From assembly GCA_029204225.1 (NCBI GenBank), contig CM055113.1, positions 8,402,352-8,466,351 on the forward strand: DNA of 64,000 nucleotides. The letters run 5' to 3'. The notes under the pieces were generated by a model, which did no database searches, was not told the origin of the DNA, and worked only from the letters and a program-made list of their open reading frames with translations. Position 1 is the first letter of the stretch; the number at the start of each line of letters is the position of its first letter. Positions 1 to 14,623 of this stretch are shown piece by piece. Position numbers and translations under genes: made by a program. Source of the stretch: Diphasiastrum complanatum. Taxonomy: Eukaryota; Streptophyta; Lycopodiopsida; Lycopodiales; Lycopodiaceae.

Positions 1-1124
1 CTGTCCTAAAGCACTTAGCACTCACTTTTCTCTCAACAAATGATAGATAAAGAGATCTATGAAGATTTAGGACCCTAAAACACTTCTATCTTGAACCTAG
101 ATGGTTTCCAAGCATAGAAAGGAAGATTGAAACACATGCAACACTTTGCACACACTAAGAATGGATTACAAAATCAAACCAACCTGAACACACTCTTGCT
201 TAAGCTCTCAAACTTTCCAGCAAGTGACCAAATCAAGTTATGGTGTGAAGAGTTACTTGCATTCTTAGAAAATACCCAAAACTAGGATGCCAAGATTACC
301 TAGTAATGAACAAACTTGATCAACATATGATCAACACACTAAGATATTGATTCAACCTGTAAAACCACATGTAAACCACACTTCTAAAAGTTTATAAACT
401 CCAGCAAGTGATAAATACAAGATTTAGAGGTGAATGAATGAGCACACTTAGTGAATCACAAGACTAGCTTCACTATCTTGTCAAATCTTGGTGTTTAGAT
501 GTAGATCTAAGATCACTTCACATGAGAATGTTCCTCAACCTGTTAAGAACCTGAAAACACACTTGCATAATGGTTAACACCTTCCAGCAAATGCTCCAAT
601 CAAATTACATAAGGAGAGTTACTTACATGCTCAACAAAGTACACCAAAATTTATGCCAAAATTGATGACAATCTTTACAATATGCTCTTCACAATGGAGC
701 TTACAATATGTTCACCCAAAAAAGGGGATCTTTCATCCAAATGGGAGCTTTGCTCAGCCTTTAGGAGAATTACAACTCACTCAAAAGAGCATTTGTCATC
801 CACTTAAGGAGAAGTTTCATCCACTTAAGGAGAGTGTTCATCCAAGAATGGAGATTGTCAACAATAGGATTGAAAAGAACATTGTTAGTATTGAATATGC
901 ACAAGCCTCACAATCACAAATGATTAGGTGTTATGATCTGATCCAAAATAGTTTCTTTTCAGCCTCTGATCTTCAATAGACCTGAAATATGCTTTTGATC
1001 CACAAGTTCAACTCACAAAACAAAGGTTAGTAAGATTTGATCAACAAAGCAATGCAAAATCATGCTAGAACTTGATCAAACATCCAAATATCACCAAAAA
1101 TGGAATACTTACTGTAAATAGAAG
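1..1124 (-). other. Untranslated leader/internal part of a minus-strand copia element
   Basis: This stretch lies just inside the primer binding site of the minus-strand element whose LTR is at 1144-2068, so it should be the start of its internal region, read leftwards off the window. I see no gag or pol motif on the minus strand. A plus-strand open frame at 653-979 repeats a His-Pro-Leu-Lys-Glu-like motif but matches no family I know. Three degenerate segments (about 200-290, 385-480 and 565-640) share a CCAGCAA core followed by similar text, which suggests old internal duplication. Confidence 0.4.
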
Positions 1125-1128
1125 CCAA

Positions 1129-1143
1129 CCAGCTCTGATACCA
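1129..1143 (-). promoter_or_regulatory. Primer binding site (initiator-Met tRNA type)
   Basis: On the minus strand the LTR end is followed at once by TGGTATCAGAGC, the usual plant retrotransposon primer binding site complementary to the initiator methionine tRNA 3' end. It fixes the orientation of the element (minus) and the inner edge of its 5' LTR. Confidence 0.8.
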
Positions 1144-2068
1144 TGTGAAAAATACAGATCCTAAGTGGATCTAAACTCCAAGATCATTGGCTTGAATGCT
1201 TGCACTCCAAACTACATAAGCTAGGAATTGGCAACACATTCTATGCTACCTAGAATGCAAAGAACTTGATCAAAAAGCATTTATCACAAATGGAAACTTC
1301 CATAAACATCAAGTGCGGCCCAAAATAGCATTATACAGTCCATAATACATCAGCCTACCACTTTTGGAAAGCACCTAAGATCATACACACAAAGCTTGAA
1401 CTCAATCACTACACAATGCCAACAATGGAAGGAGAACCCAATAGAAAAATCTCTCATTAAGCAAATGAATACAATGGATCTGCTCCAACCTGTTTCTCCA
1501 CGGCCTACCTGCTATATATAGCTGAGAGAGATGACTCTCTCTCCTCTCTCTAGACCCTCCTTACCTAAAATATGCCCTATATAGGTAAAATTGGCATATA
1601 TGTCCAAAATACATGAAAATGGACTCATTTCGAAGGTCTTGAAGTTTGACACTTCTTCATACTGAAAAAATACACTTACTAAAAATATCTAGACCTGTTT
1701 CACACGTGTGAAAAGTCAGATCCTAAACTATGTGCCATTTTTAGCAATTTTGGCCTAAAACTAGACAAGGAAATGTTGACAATTTTCACAGCAAGTGCCT
1801 TGTATACCCACTCTAACTCCGTAATGTACTTTACAGCGACCAATTTGGTGTCCTGTAGAAAAAGTTATGACCGTCTGAAGTTTGGCAATTTTGAACTAAA
1901 TCTGCAAAATTTTGGAATTGTTCTGATGCATGCATGCTTGTAAATCAGTATAGTGCTTTCTTGATGATGGGAATGTATGGATAGACCTCTATGCATGCTT
2001 AAATGCATGTTGCATGCGTAACCAATGATTTTGATCAGTAGAATTCTTGCATGTGACTATTTTTAACA
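1144..2068 (-). repeat. 5' LTR of a minus-strand Ty1/copia element
   Basis: The plus-strand text starts TGTGAAAA just after the primer binding site and probably ends ..TTTTTAACA, giving a TG..CA LTR of 925 bp. A TATA-like palindrome at 1511-1522 followed (on the minus strand) by a CT-rich tract fits a U3/R promoter. The outer end is less sure than the inner end. A segment at 1729-1800 resembles 33703-33775, so related LTR sequence recurs in the window. The partner LTR would lie left of the window. Confidence 0.6.
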
Positions 2069-2396
2069 ATTCTAGATCAAAAAGCAGCTTTCCTAGCAAC
2101 TAGGCTATTTACGAAAAAATTTTACTTTTTTGGAAAAGTTAGTGCATGTCGAGTTAGTTCCATGCAGGATCTTTCGAAATGATATTGATTTGAGACAGTG
2201 CCTATGTTTTTGCAAAAACGATCGGATTAATCGATTTTCACAGTTGTTGGTCATAAAAAGTTGTTGTTGCTTAATTATTCTGATATTGATTTTGCGAAAG
2301 TTTGCTCAAACAAGTGAAAGACCTTGCTGAATGATATCAGCCAGTTATGAAGGTTTTGAACGTTTCACTTATTGGTTGATGATTGGATCTCGACTA

Positions 2397-3396
2397 ATTT
2401 AAGCAAATAGTTTATCCTAGGTCTGCCTGCAGATTATAAGAATGAGTGTAAGCGTAACGTGCTTCAAACCTTTGATGATGTAGTTTGTGTCGCGAAAGTG
2501 TACAACTCCACGGTTGTGGCATCTAGAAAGCAGTTACAGGCTAATCCATCTGGATCATCCGAACCCAGCCAAAAAAAAGGGAAGAAAAGAGATCGTGGGA
2601 ATAAGAATAAAAAATATTTCGATGAACTGGATCAAGCTGCATATGAATTTAGACAAAAGAAAAAGTTGTCCCGGAAAAAGGCTAGAAGGACCAATGTTTG
2701 TTTCCATTGTGGTCAGCCTGGACACGTCATGAAATTCTGCCCAGAACGAAAGAAAAGCACAGCTCAAGTGATTGAGATGCCAGGTAAAGAGAATCTTAAG
2801 CTAGAAATTAATAAAATTAATTGTGAGTGTGATTGTTCTTTCAGTACTACTTTATTCCTGCCAAATGATTTATTTCGTTTCAAAGGCATTGTGAATGGAC
2901 ATGAAGTTAGTATTTTAGTGGATTGTGGATCTACTCATAATTTCATTAACTCTGGTCTTGTGTAGAGACTCGGACTCAAAACTGAAGCCAGTAACCATAG
3001 ATATCGTGTATATCTAGCTTCAGGAGCGGAGTTGGAGATGTGGGATGTGAAAGTTCCAAGACTCCCTGTTTGGATCCAGGACTATAGAGAGTTAATTGAT
3101 TTCCATGTTTTAGATTTAGCACGTACGAATATTATTCTAGGATACGAGTGGTTATTTAATAAGCATTTTGAAATAGATTTTGAGAAGCATGTTCTCTCTT
3201 TTTAGGAGGGTAAAGAAATAGTTACATTGTTTGGAGACAATTTTGTACATCCATCTAGGATGAGTTCATTTGCTAATGTAATGGAGATTTTTATTTCACA
3301 GTATGAAGCTTATTCTTTATTTGCTAAGCCAATTTTGGATTTATCTGAAATGCATCTAAGTAGTTGTGAATTGTCAAAAATTCTTAACTCGGTAGA
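2397..3396 (+). pseudogene. Gypsy gag C-terminus and aspartic protease (broken)
   Basis: Gag is recognisable from about 2410 (a GLPADYKNE-like motif). A lysine-rich stretch follows, then a CCHC zinc knuckle near 2695-2740 (C-FHC-GQPGH-VMKF-C). The protease has the plant RVP_2-type active site LVDCGSTHNFI near 2917-2950, where the Asp-Cys-Gly-Ser variant stands for the common Asp-Ser/Thr-Gly. A stop at 2963-2965 interrupts the frame just after it. Conserved protease text (a LDLARTNIILGYEWL-like motif) continues to about 3200, then another stop. Gag would package the RNA and the protease would cut the polyprotein, but this copy is not translatable as a whole. Confidence 0.8.
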
Positions 3397-4195
3397 CTGA
3401 GATTAGGAGCAAATTGAGAAGAATAAGTTATTGTCTGAATTCAAAGATGTATTTCCAGAAGAATTACCTCATGGACTACCACTGTCCAGATCGGTAGACC
3501 ATAAGATTGAGTTAATTCCAGGTAGTCACCCTATCTCTAGATAAGCTTATAGGTTTTTTCAGAAAGAAGAGATAGAGATTACTAAGCAAATTGAAAATTA
3601 CCTGAAGATGGGTCATATTCAGCCAAGTAAGTCGCCTTGGGGTGCTCCTGTTCTTTTGAAAGCAAAGAAAGATGGAGGCTTCAGGATGTGTTTGGACTAC
3701 AAAGAGTTGAATAAAGTAACTATTAAAAATAAATATCCTTTGCCTCGTATGGATGATCTGGTAGATCGATTAGGTGGAGCTAAATACTTCACAAAGATAG
3801 ATCTTAGAACCGGATATCATCAGATTAGGATTCATCCGGGTGAGGATGTGCAGAAGACTGGTTTTCGGACGAGATTCGGTCACTAAGAATTTCTCGTGCT
3901 TCCTTTTGGGTTAACGAATGCACCAGCTACGTTCCAATAGATGATGAACGATCTTTTCCATCCATATCTAGGGAAGTTTGTGGTTGTAGTCTTAGATGAT
4001 ATTCTCATCTACAGTAGAACACTTAAGGAGCATTTGAGTCATCTTAAGACTATCTTAGATATTCTCAGACGAGAGAAACTCTATGCTAAGGAATCTAAAT
4101 GTGAGTTCTTTAAGCATGAGTTGCTGTACCTCGGTCATAAGATCACCCGTAGTGGGTTGGAGATTGATGAGAGTAAGGTCAAGATAGTGAAATGA
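3397..4195 (+). pseudogene. Gypsy reverse transcriptase (broken)
   Basis: The Ty3/gypsy reverse transcriptase motifs appear in order: [16 protein letters not shown] near 3637, [11 protein letters not shown] near 3690, PLPRMDD near 3740, [13 protein letters not shown] near 3796, VLPFGLTNAPATFQ near 3895, and the catalytic box as VVLDDILIYS near 3985-4015. In-frame stops occur near 3542, 3883 and 3938. After 4192 the frame stops and the usual linker to RNase H is missing, which indicates a deletion. The family copies element RNA into DNA; this copy cannot. Confidence 0.85.
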
Positions 4196-4680
4196 TGAAC
4201 TGAGCCAATGCTTTGAGAAACTCAAGAAAATGGTTGCTTCAGCTCCTATTTTACAGATCGCGAATCTTGATATACCTTACGTCATGCGAACTGACGCAAG
4301 TGATTCGGCAATGGGGGCAGTTCTTCTACAGGAGGATAGGCCGATAGCGTTTGAAAGCAAGAAACTCACGGGGCCTCAGTTGCGTTATACAACTCAGGAG
4401 AAAGAGTTATTTACTGTGATACATGCACTTAAATCTTGGAGGCATTACCTTTATGGTAGTCAGATTATAGTGTATACAGATCACCAACCTCTGAAGTACT
4501 TTTGTAATCAGAACGATCTAAGCGGTCGTAAAGCTCGCTAGGCTGAGCTTATGTAGGAATTTGATCATGAGATTCGATATGTCAAGGGCAGCTCTAACCA
4601 AGTTGCGGATGCACTTAATCAGATTGGTGAATTAAATGAACTTTATTTCACCCAGATTTCCACTGATCTATATCTTTCAC
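4196..4680 (+). pseudogene. Gypsy RNase H (broken)
   Basis: Recognisable RNase H text starts just after the RT break. TDASDSAMGAVLLQ near 4290 carries the first catalytic Asp of the RT-associated RNase H family. It is followed by IAFESKKL, TTQEKELFTVIHALKSW with the catalytic Glu near 4400, and VYTDHQPLKYF with the third Asp near 4475. A stop ends the main frame at 4539-4541. The typical VADALNQI ending (usually ADALSR) is still visible near 4600-4625. Confidence 0.8.
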
Positions 4681-4849
4681 TGAGAGGAAAATGTGAATCA
4701 GATTCCCATTTTGGTCCCATCTAGAAGATGGTGGAGACAGGAAAAAATAAGAATCAATAGAGATTTACTCACAGGGGTCTCAGGTTCCTAGGAAAGATAA
4801 GAAGATAGCGGAACAGTTCTCTATCCGAGGTGGGTTTCTATTTCGGAAT

Positions 4850-5745
4850 GGAAAAAATTGTGTACCGACAGATGATGAGTTAAAGAAGAAGATTCTTTAT
4901 GAATGTCATGATGTTCCCTGTGCAGGTCATCCGGGTATACACAGGACTTTGGACTTGGTCAGAAGAGAGTTTCATTGGCCGAAACTCAAGCCATTTGTCG
5001 AGTCTTATGTGGTTAAGTGTAGACCTTGCCAATTAGCCAAAGTTGAATGCTTAAAGACTAGAGGGTTGCTATATCCCTTAGATATCCCTCAGAAACGATG
5101 GAAAAGTATATCTATGGATTTTGTGGTTGGACTTCCAAGTACCCAATGCCAAAATGATTTTATTTGGGTTGTGGTGGACAAGTTGACAAAGTTAGCTACT
5201 TCTATACCAGTCAAGTCAACTGCTAAGGCTTCGGATTTAGCCCAGATCTTTGTGGAAAGATTATTTAGACTTTATGGACTGCCAAGTGATATAGTTAGTG
5301 ATAGAGATCTTAAGTTTACAGGTCACTTTTGGTCAGCTATATTCCATAAGCTTGAAACCTCACTTAGTTTTAGTTCTTCTGATCAACCGAATCATATGGC
5401 CAGACTGAGAGAACTAATCAGACTATGGAGGACATGTTGAGAACTTATGTGTCTCACAGGCAATCTCAGTGGGAAGATTACATTCCTTTGATTGAGTTTG
5501 CTTATAACAGTAGGAAACATTCTTCTACTGGTTATAGTCCGTTTATGCTAATGTACGGTTTTCAATCTAGATCTCCGGTAAATGTGGAGGCAAAGTTTGT
5601 TAAGATCCAGAAAGTTGCAGATTTCTTGCATGATATGCGTGAAACGTTGCAAGTGGCCCATGATTGTATCTGGAGTGCTCATGATAGAGCTAAGCACTAT
5701 GCCAATCTTAAAAGGTCTCCTAGAGGTTTTAAAGTTAATGACTAG
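4850..5745 (+). pseudogene. Gypsy integrase core (frameshifted)
   Basis: The zinc-binding H2C2 region is visible as GHPGIHRTLDLVRREF near 4926 and KCRPCQLAKVE near 5020. The catalytic core follows: SMDFVVGLP near 5112 with the first Asp, VSDRDLKFTGHFW near 5290 with the second Asp. A frameshift near 5390-5420 moves the remainder to another frame, where TERTNQTMEDMLR and a WEDYIPLIEFAYNS motif continue. The order and spacing are those of Ty3/gypsy integrases that insert the cDNA into chromosomes. Confidence 0.85.
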
Positions 5746-6160
5746 GTATATCCTAGAATACCTAAGGATTCTAAGACTATGAGTACAGGGAAGCATTATA
5801 AATTGTCTACGAGATATTGTGGACTGTTTCAGATTATAAAGAAAATTGGTTCTTTAGGTTACGAATTAGATCTTTAGAATAAGACTACAACTCACCCAGT
5901 GTTTCATGTAAGCCGATTGAAATTAAGTTTGCATGAAGGTGAAGTAGTTGGTTCAGAGGAAGATCTTACCCATTTGGAGGACTCATCGCTTAGTGTTCCT
6001 TTGGAACCTGAAAAGGTACTCAGAACTAGAGATAAACAATTGAGATCGTTCTATCTTTGAGTGCTTGATCAGGTGGAAGGGATGGACTGAGGATGATGAT
6101 TCATGGGAAAGGGTCGAAAGCGTAAAGAAGAATTTTCCTAGTTTTCATTTCTAGAGATAG
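5746..6160 (+). pseudogene. Integrase C-terminus and chromodomain (broken)
   Basis: The integrase C-terminal segment is readable as YCGLFQIIKKIGSLGYELDL near 5815 and HPVFHVSRLKLSL near 5895. After a stop at 6058-6060 a shifted frame gives CLIRWKGWTEDDDSWE near 6061-6110, the hallmark of a chromodomain that targets chromovirus integration to modified histones. The polypurine tract follows about 60 bp later. This places the element among chromoviruses. Confidence 0.8.
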
Positions 6161-6168
6161 AAATGGTT

Positions 6169-6182
6169 TAAGGAGGGAAGAA
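6169..6182 (+). promoter_or_regulatory. Polypurine tract of the gypsy element
   Basis: A purine run (AAGGAGGGAAGAA) sits directly before the TGTTATGTCC start of the 3' LTR, as expected of the plus-strand priming site. Confidence 0.7.
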
Positions 6183-6655
6183 TGTTATGTCCATCTCCTG
6201 TACAAGGGAATCAAAATTATTCCTGACGTGGATAGCCGGTCACTCAATTGTTTGTGGTTATTAGTTCCAGACATGGTCGTATTAAATAATTAATAATCAT
6301 ATGAGGGCCCAGACCTATAATTGGACATAGGATCACATGCATGGTGAAGACTGTTTTAATGCAAGAATAGGAGACAATAGCTCAATTTAGATTGCATGGG
6401 GATCCTAAATGAAATATTCTCTCTCTCTTGAGAAGAATAAGTCTAGTGGAAACTCGCCCATCCTCCTATTGTGAATTGTGATTCTTGAGCCAGTTCTTCC
6501 TCTCCTCTCTTGTGTTCTTCACTGTGGCTTGGGGGTGGATTGGTTAGGGTATTGACTAACCTCTCCATATTCGTTTGTAGGTTCATGCTCTACAGATGTC
6601 CTTTTGGTTTGCATGTGATTGGAATCATGTAGATCTTCACTTGGTGGTTCTTACA
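6183..6655 (+). repeat. 3' LTR of the gypsy chromovirus
   Basis: The LTR begins TGTTATGTCC directly after the polypurine tract and probably ends CTTACA, giving about 473 bp. No second copy is in the window, so the end rests on position and the CA terminus only. Confidence 0.55.
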
Positions 6656-6913
6656 ATCCTGCCAAGCTCCAACCAAGACAAGAAAAAACAAACAGAGAGA
6701 CTAAATGTTCATGATCAGGGCTCAGATGTAGTTGATGCCAATGTCCAAGAATTGAGCCAAGAAACAGATCGGAGCCAAAGCCAAGGGGAGCGCCAGGCCT
6801 CCACATCTCAAGGCTCGAGATCCATATGTACCAGCCGAGCTTTTTGTCAACCAAAGTCCGTGGAGGAGAAGATAAACGAATTCTTAGCCAAACATCCCCA
6901 CGAGTCCTCATGA
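6656..6913 (+). other. Unidentified short open frame after the gypsy LTR
   Basis: The open frame right after the LTR is rich in Gln, Ser and Glu (for example ELSQETDRSQSQGERQ) and ends with a Lys/Glu-rich helix. I do not recognise it. Low-complexity hydrophilic text next to an LTR could be the N-terminus of another gag, but there is no primer binding site, so this is a guess. Confidence 0.25.
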
Positions 6914-8689
6914 GGTGGTTGGCAGATACTCAAAACAGTTTGATTATGTCACCAAGTTTAATAGAAATGGATTCTATCATACCATATCGGTGTGCAGCTA
7001 AACGGAGGACCAAGTATTTCTAGAACTGTGAATTGCTTAGAGTTTTCTTAGCATTATTAGCAAAGCTTCATCATATTACGGTCTTTAAACTAGTAATTGT
7101 TTTTTCTTTTTTAATTATTATGTCAAAAAAATCTGTGTTTATCTCAAAGTCACAAAAAGAGCATATTGATAGGAGTATATTTCCACCCCTAACACATGTA
7201 AAAATAAAAGCTTTTGTTTTATACCCTATTTTATTTTAAATTCATATGGTTGTAATAAGTTAGTCCTGCTTTTATGTTGATTAATGGTTGATATTCAAGT
7301 CATCATGAGCTACCTGTTTTATGCTCCTATGATATCATTTAGCACTTTTAGAAACTTTTTAATATTTTTTTCCATGTAAATCAATCATGGCATTGTGCAT
7401 TGAGATATTTCAAAACTATTTTATAATGTTATTCAATAAAATAATGGTGGTATCAATGAGAGTGGGTAGTATTATGACCTACAAACTCTCGTACATATTA
7501 TTACATGAGATGAGTTCACAATGCAAACACTTCAAAATGAGTAGGGATTGTAAAAAATGCCTATATGGTTAAGCTAATACTTGTTTATTTCTATATTCTT
7601 AAGATTATTAATGAACTTGGAGCAACATAAAATGACACAATCAAGAGCTTCAAAGTAGAGAAAAAAAACTATGGAATTATACATCCTACTTGTTGTGATG
7701 AATCATATTTCTATAGATAAAGCCAACGGCTTGACTTTTTCTATCAAAGTATTATCAAATTCATTAATTTAAAAGGATTCTTGATTTATCTTTGCATGCT
7801 TCATAGTCATTTTAAACTCATAAAGTTAGCGTGGTGTCAATCAATCTCTTCTAAAAAAGAATTCAAAATAATGCAAATTTACATTTTAGGAATAACAATG
7901 AGATGAATTCCATGTTTCAAACCAAGGACAAGTTTCACTATTACATTCAAGAGCTCATAAGCATATTAATAAGATATATGGTGGCTTTATATTTAAAAAT
8001 AAATAAATCTTTTTAGTGGTTGTAGGACTTTGTAGATATCCATAACGAATATTTATCTTTTTCTCATTTGAAATCCATGATAAATATTCCTATGTTACTA
8101 ATCATCTAAAAGATAATGATAGTTTGTTGAACTTAAGTAGTGTTAATATTTTGTTATTAAATAATTGTAAGTTCAATAATGCATATGGAAAGAATATTCA
8201 TGTAAGTCATTAGGCCCAATTCTTTATTTTTTGAAGTTTCAAAGGGTCTCTGCCCTTGTTCTTCATTGAAAATGTTCATTTTGAAGTTAAATGAGGGGCT
8301 CAATGGACATGAGGTTGATTTTCTCATTCATTTAAGGAATTTCTTCGAATAGAAAATGTGAATTAGGGTGTTAACTCAACATGGGGGACATTATTGAAGT
8401 TGAAATGAAACTTGACAAAGTTGTTCTAAGTAGATTGATCAAAATTAAAAAATTTCAAAATCAATGTTTGAATAAAAGGGAAAGAAAAATCCAAAATTGG
8501 CTAGGGAATAATCTGCCTTTTGCAATCCACAAACAAGACACGGAGAGGCAATTTATAGCATTCCTAATAACTTTTCAGTGTAACATTGGACCACAATATT
8601 GTAAAAGAGAACTTTGTTCAATGTTTTGCACTCTAGACAATGGCAAAGGAAGAAATCTTGCTACTTTCTAATGCAAGCATCCTTAATGC
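6914..8689. other. AT-rich stretch with no recognised gene
   Basis: Open frames here are short, low in complexity and match no family I know. No LTR ends, terminal repeats or splice-supported exons were seen. It is probably old, decayed repeat DNA. Confidence 0.5.
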
Positions 8690-9488
8690 AAAAATTGTCC
8701 AATTTGGAAGTTCAAAGTGGAATCTCCTATATGATGTTTCAAACATTGTGACACAACCTACATTGGTTTTGCATCACCTTGATCTCTCTTCTTCTTGTAG
8801 CAATCACCTTTGGTTCCACAATAGAAGCACTTCAAATTTGAACCATCTCTCTTCTTCTTAACAAAAGATGAAGGCTCACATTGACCTTGACCCTTTGACC
8901 AATTGCTTTTGCCTTTGCTCTTGAATTTGCCTTTCACACCAATATCTCTTGCAAATCCACCATGCTTGGCAAAGTATTTTGAATAGCAAAACTTTGAACA
9001 AGATTAGCATGATCATCCAACAAGCCATTAAGAACAACTTGAACAAGTTCTACATCCTTAATGCTCTCATCAATACATGCAAGCCCATCATTGTATGCTT
9101 TAACCCTCAAAACAAAAGCATGAGTACTCTCTTCCTTATTTTGCAAACTAGAAAAGATTTGTCTTCTTAGGGTTAGAACCCTAGATGTAGACTTAAATTC
9201 ATAAAGCTTCTTTAATGAATCCCAAGCCTCCTTTGATGTAATGCACTTACCAAATTCCTTGAGAAGCTCATTGGTAACATTCATCTTAATCATGTGTAGA
9301 GTTTTTTTGGATCTCTTATCATAACTCAACTGATCTTGGGGTGCTTGAGGTCTCTCCTCCACACCTGCAACAATCTCCATTAACTCATTCATCTTTAATA
9401 AGGACTCCATCTTCACCTTCCAAGTAGAAAAGTTGATTGAGGTAAGCCTATCATTGCCTTCCAGCATGTAGCCACTTGAGGATGCCAT
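8690..9488 (-). pseudogene. Ty1/copia gag (UBN2-type), truncated before pol
   Basis: Read on the minus strand from ATG at 9486-9488, the protein starts MASSSGYMLEGNDRLTSINF, a typical copia gag N-terminus. It continues with the W-K-M and EAWDSLKKLYE motifs of the retrotransposon gag (UBN2) family and LVQVVLNGL. A stop at 8934-8936 ends the long frame at 184 aa. A CCHC-like knuckle (CFYCGTKG..C) appears further on near 8790-8830 after a frame change. No protease, integrase or reverse transcriptase follows, so the 3' part of the element has been lost. Confidence 0.8.
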
Positions 9489-10072
9489 GTTGCAATGAGT
9501 TGATCTTCACTTTGAACCTGTTCCAATGCACAAAGCACTCCCTTGAAATCAACAAATGAAGCTCAAAAAAAAATCACAAAGATATGGAACATTCTATCCT
9601 ATCCTTTTTCTCTTCTTTCTAGCAATTCCTAGCACATAGAATCTTGCCTTCTTGATCACAATAGAATTAAACACAATATGATGAAATTTTGCCAAAACCT
9701 AAGATTGAAATGCACTCTTGAAAAGTCCAACAACTTGAAAATCAAGAGATCCTACAAAATTTAGGGTTTCTCCAAAAATGCAAAATATTGAATCAAGAAG
9801 AATCTAGATGCAAAAGCTAGAATCTTGATATGACATCTACTAGAATATATCATTATCTATCGTAGGCAATTTCTGTCTCCAAATTCTAGTGAATGGATTC
9901 AGCCTACTACAAGTGATTTGACCTAAAATGGTGATAAGATCACAAATGTCCACTTTCTATGCTTCCAACAACTTGATTTGAGTGTGTAGAGCCTCCAAAT
10001 CCACAAAGAATTTATGACGCCCTCAAAATCCACCACTAGAAATGGTTGAATCTCCAAATTTGACATGCAACC
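9489..10072 (-). other. Leader between primer binding site and copia gag
   Basis: About 580 bp separate the primer binding site at 10073-10085 from the gag start. This is a usual untranslated leader length for plant copia elements. No coding motif is seen. Confidence 0.5.
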
Positions 10073-10085
10073 AACTCTGATACCA
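10073..10085 (-). promoter_or_regulatory. Primer binding site of the truncated copia element
   Basis: On the minus strand TGGTATCAGAG directly follows the LTR end ..TTTTTCACA. It matches the initiator methionine tRNA primer site and sets the LTR boundary at 10086. Confidence 0.75.
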
Positions 10086-10713
10086 TGTGAAAAATACATA
10101 TCCAAAATGTACTAAATGGATCTTTGATCTTGGGTCAATTTGATAAACACAACTAGAACTAGTTAGAAGGTAGAAATCAACAATTTTAGTGTGCTAGTCT
10201 TGCATAAATCACAAAGATTTGATCATGAACATCAGAATATAGTAAGGTATTGTCCCTATCCATACAACAACAAGGGTTCTTTTCTTGTTTATGGCTATTT
10301 TTGGTGTCTGAAACCTTCGTCGAAGCCCCTTTGAGGACTTCCAAGATTTCTTTGATGGTCATAATGAAGCTGGGTGAAGGTTGTTTGGATGGTTTTGAGC
10401 AACTTTCAGATTATGGACTTTTTAAGCAAGGAATTTCTGATTTTTGTGGCTATTTTGGCAAAATGGCTGAGAACTAACCTTCACTTGATGAACTGTAAGT
10501 ATTATTGATGTGGCAAAACATATTGCCAGGTCGGCAAAGGTTGGCTCAGACAGAGAAGAAAGTTATCAGATGTGATATGTGTTTTTTTGGCTCTTTTTTT
10601 CGACAGATTGCCAAAAAGAGTGGTTTTATTTTTATTTTTATGGGCCTTTTGGGTTTATGGAAGGGAGTGGTTGCTTGGATATGATAGCTCCCACCTCACA
10701 ATATTTCCCCACA
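10086..10713 (-). repeat. 5' LTR of the truncated minus-strand copia (outer end uncertain)
   Basis: The plus-strand text begins TGTGAAAAATACA, very like the LTR edge at 1144, so the two elements are probably related. A possible outer end is ..TTCCCCACA at about 10713, giving roughly 630 bp, but no partner LTR is present to confirm it. Confidence 0.45.
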
Positions 10714-10962
10714 GTACATACAAGCAAAAAATACAAAACTAACTCCTAATCGCATTCTACTCTACTCCCCACTAACACTACAACCACAAAATCTAATTTT
10801 TTAGGAGATGAAAGGGTGAGAGAGAAGAAGAGAGTGAGAGAAAGGAGAGAAGTGCTATTGCGACTAGACGAGAGTGTGGCGCTTCCCGACAACGATGCCA
10901 CTGTTGTGTCATATAGGGGTTCATCATTGGGAGCGACAATCTTTGCCTTCACCTGCATAGCA

Positions 10963-13826
<2,864 letters not shown>

Positions 13827-13839
13827 TGGTATCAGAGCC
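13827..13839 (+). promoter_or_regulatory. Primer binding site, plus-strand copia
   Basis: TGGTATCAGAGCC, a full-length match to the usual initiator methionine tRNA site, about 780 bp upstream of gag. Confidence 0.85.
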
Positions 13840-14623
13840 TAATCAAAAGTGAGCTTTAGATTTGATTTTCTCAAGCTTAGATCCTAGATTTGAGTAGTAT
13901 TGGCTTTGTCGTTGCTACTAGTTGCTAATCTAGTGATTGTACCTTCAACTTTGGTTTCATTTGAGTGATAATAGATCAAAGGGAACTTTTTTGACTGAGT
14001 TATAGCTCCAAGAACCGAGATTGACCCATTTCCATTCAACCAAACCAAATTAGAAAGTTCTTATGAGTTGAATCTTGGAGTACATGTCTCCTAGTAGAGA
14101 TTTTCATTGAATGCCACCACTCTTTAGATGTTTGGATCAGCCATTCGAGAGCTTAATTAGGTCATTATTAGGCTTCTTAAAGTCCTAAAATACACCTTTT
14201 AGGTTCAGTATTTTGATGAGTTTTCATCTAGAAATATACTAGTGAAAATTGTGTTTCTATTCTACTCGGTTTTGGATAGGTTTGTGATTGAATATGTCAA
14301 TGTGATTCAACCTGAATTTAAGAGGCTTTATTTTTAATACATTTGTGTGTTATAAAGTGCTTTTGGTTCAGTATAGATGGATTCACCCTTCTTGTGAAGT
14401 CGAGATCAAGGAGGAGACTAGTTTGATCAAATCTATAGTAAGTTTGGATCTAGAAGATAGATCAAGCTCAAGATCACCTTAGATCTTGTTGATAAATTAG
14501 AGAGTGATTCATCTCAAGTCCCAAAGAGAGTGGAATAGCTAGTAGTAGTAATATCTTGTACAATCTATCTTGTTTCTTTGAATCTATCTCCTTATCATTG
14601 AAGATGGCATCCATAAGTTAAGG

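Larger units (their letters stand above)
2143..6655 (+). mobile_element. Decayed Ty3/gypsy chromovirus, 5'-truncated
   Basis: The domain order on the plus strand is gag zinc knuckle, protease, reverse transcriptase, RNase H, integrase, chromodomain, polypurine tract and 3' LTR. This is the order of a chromodomain-bearing Ty3/gypsy element. No 5' LTR or primer binding site is seen; the left part of gag abuts the copia LTR ending at 2068. The reading frame is broken by many in-frame stops, at least two frameshifts and a deletion between reverse transcriptase and RNase H, so the copy is dead. Confidence 0.85.
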
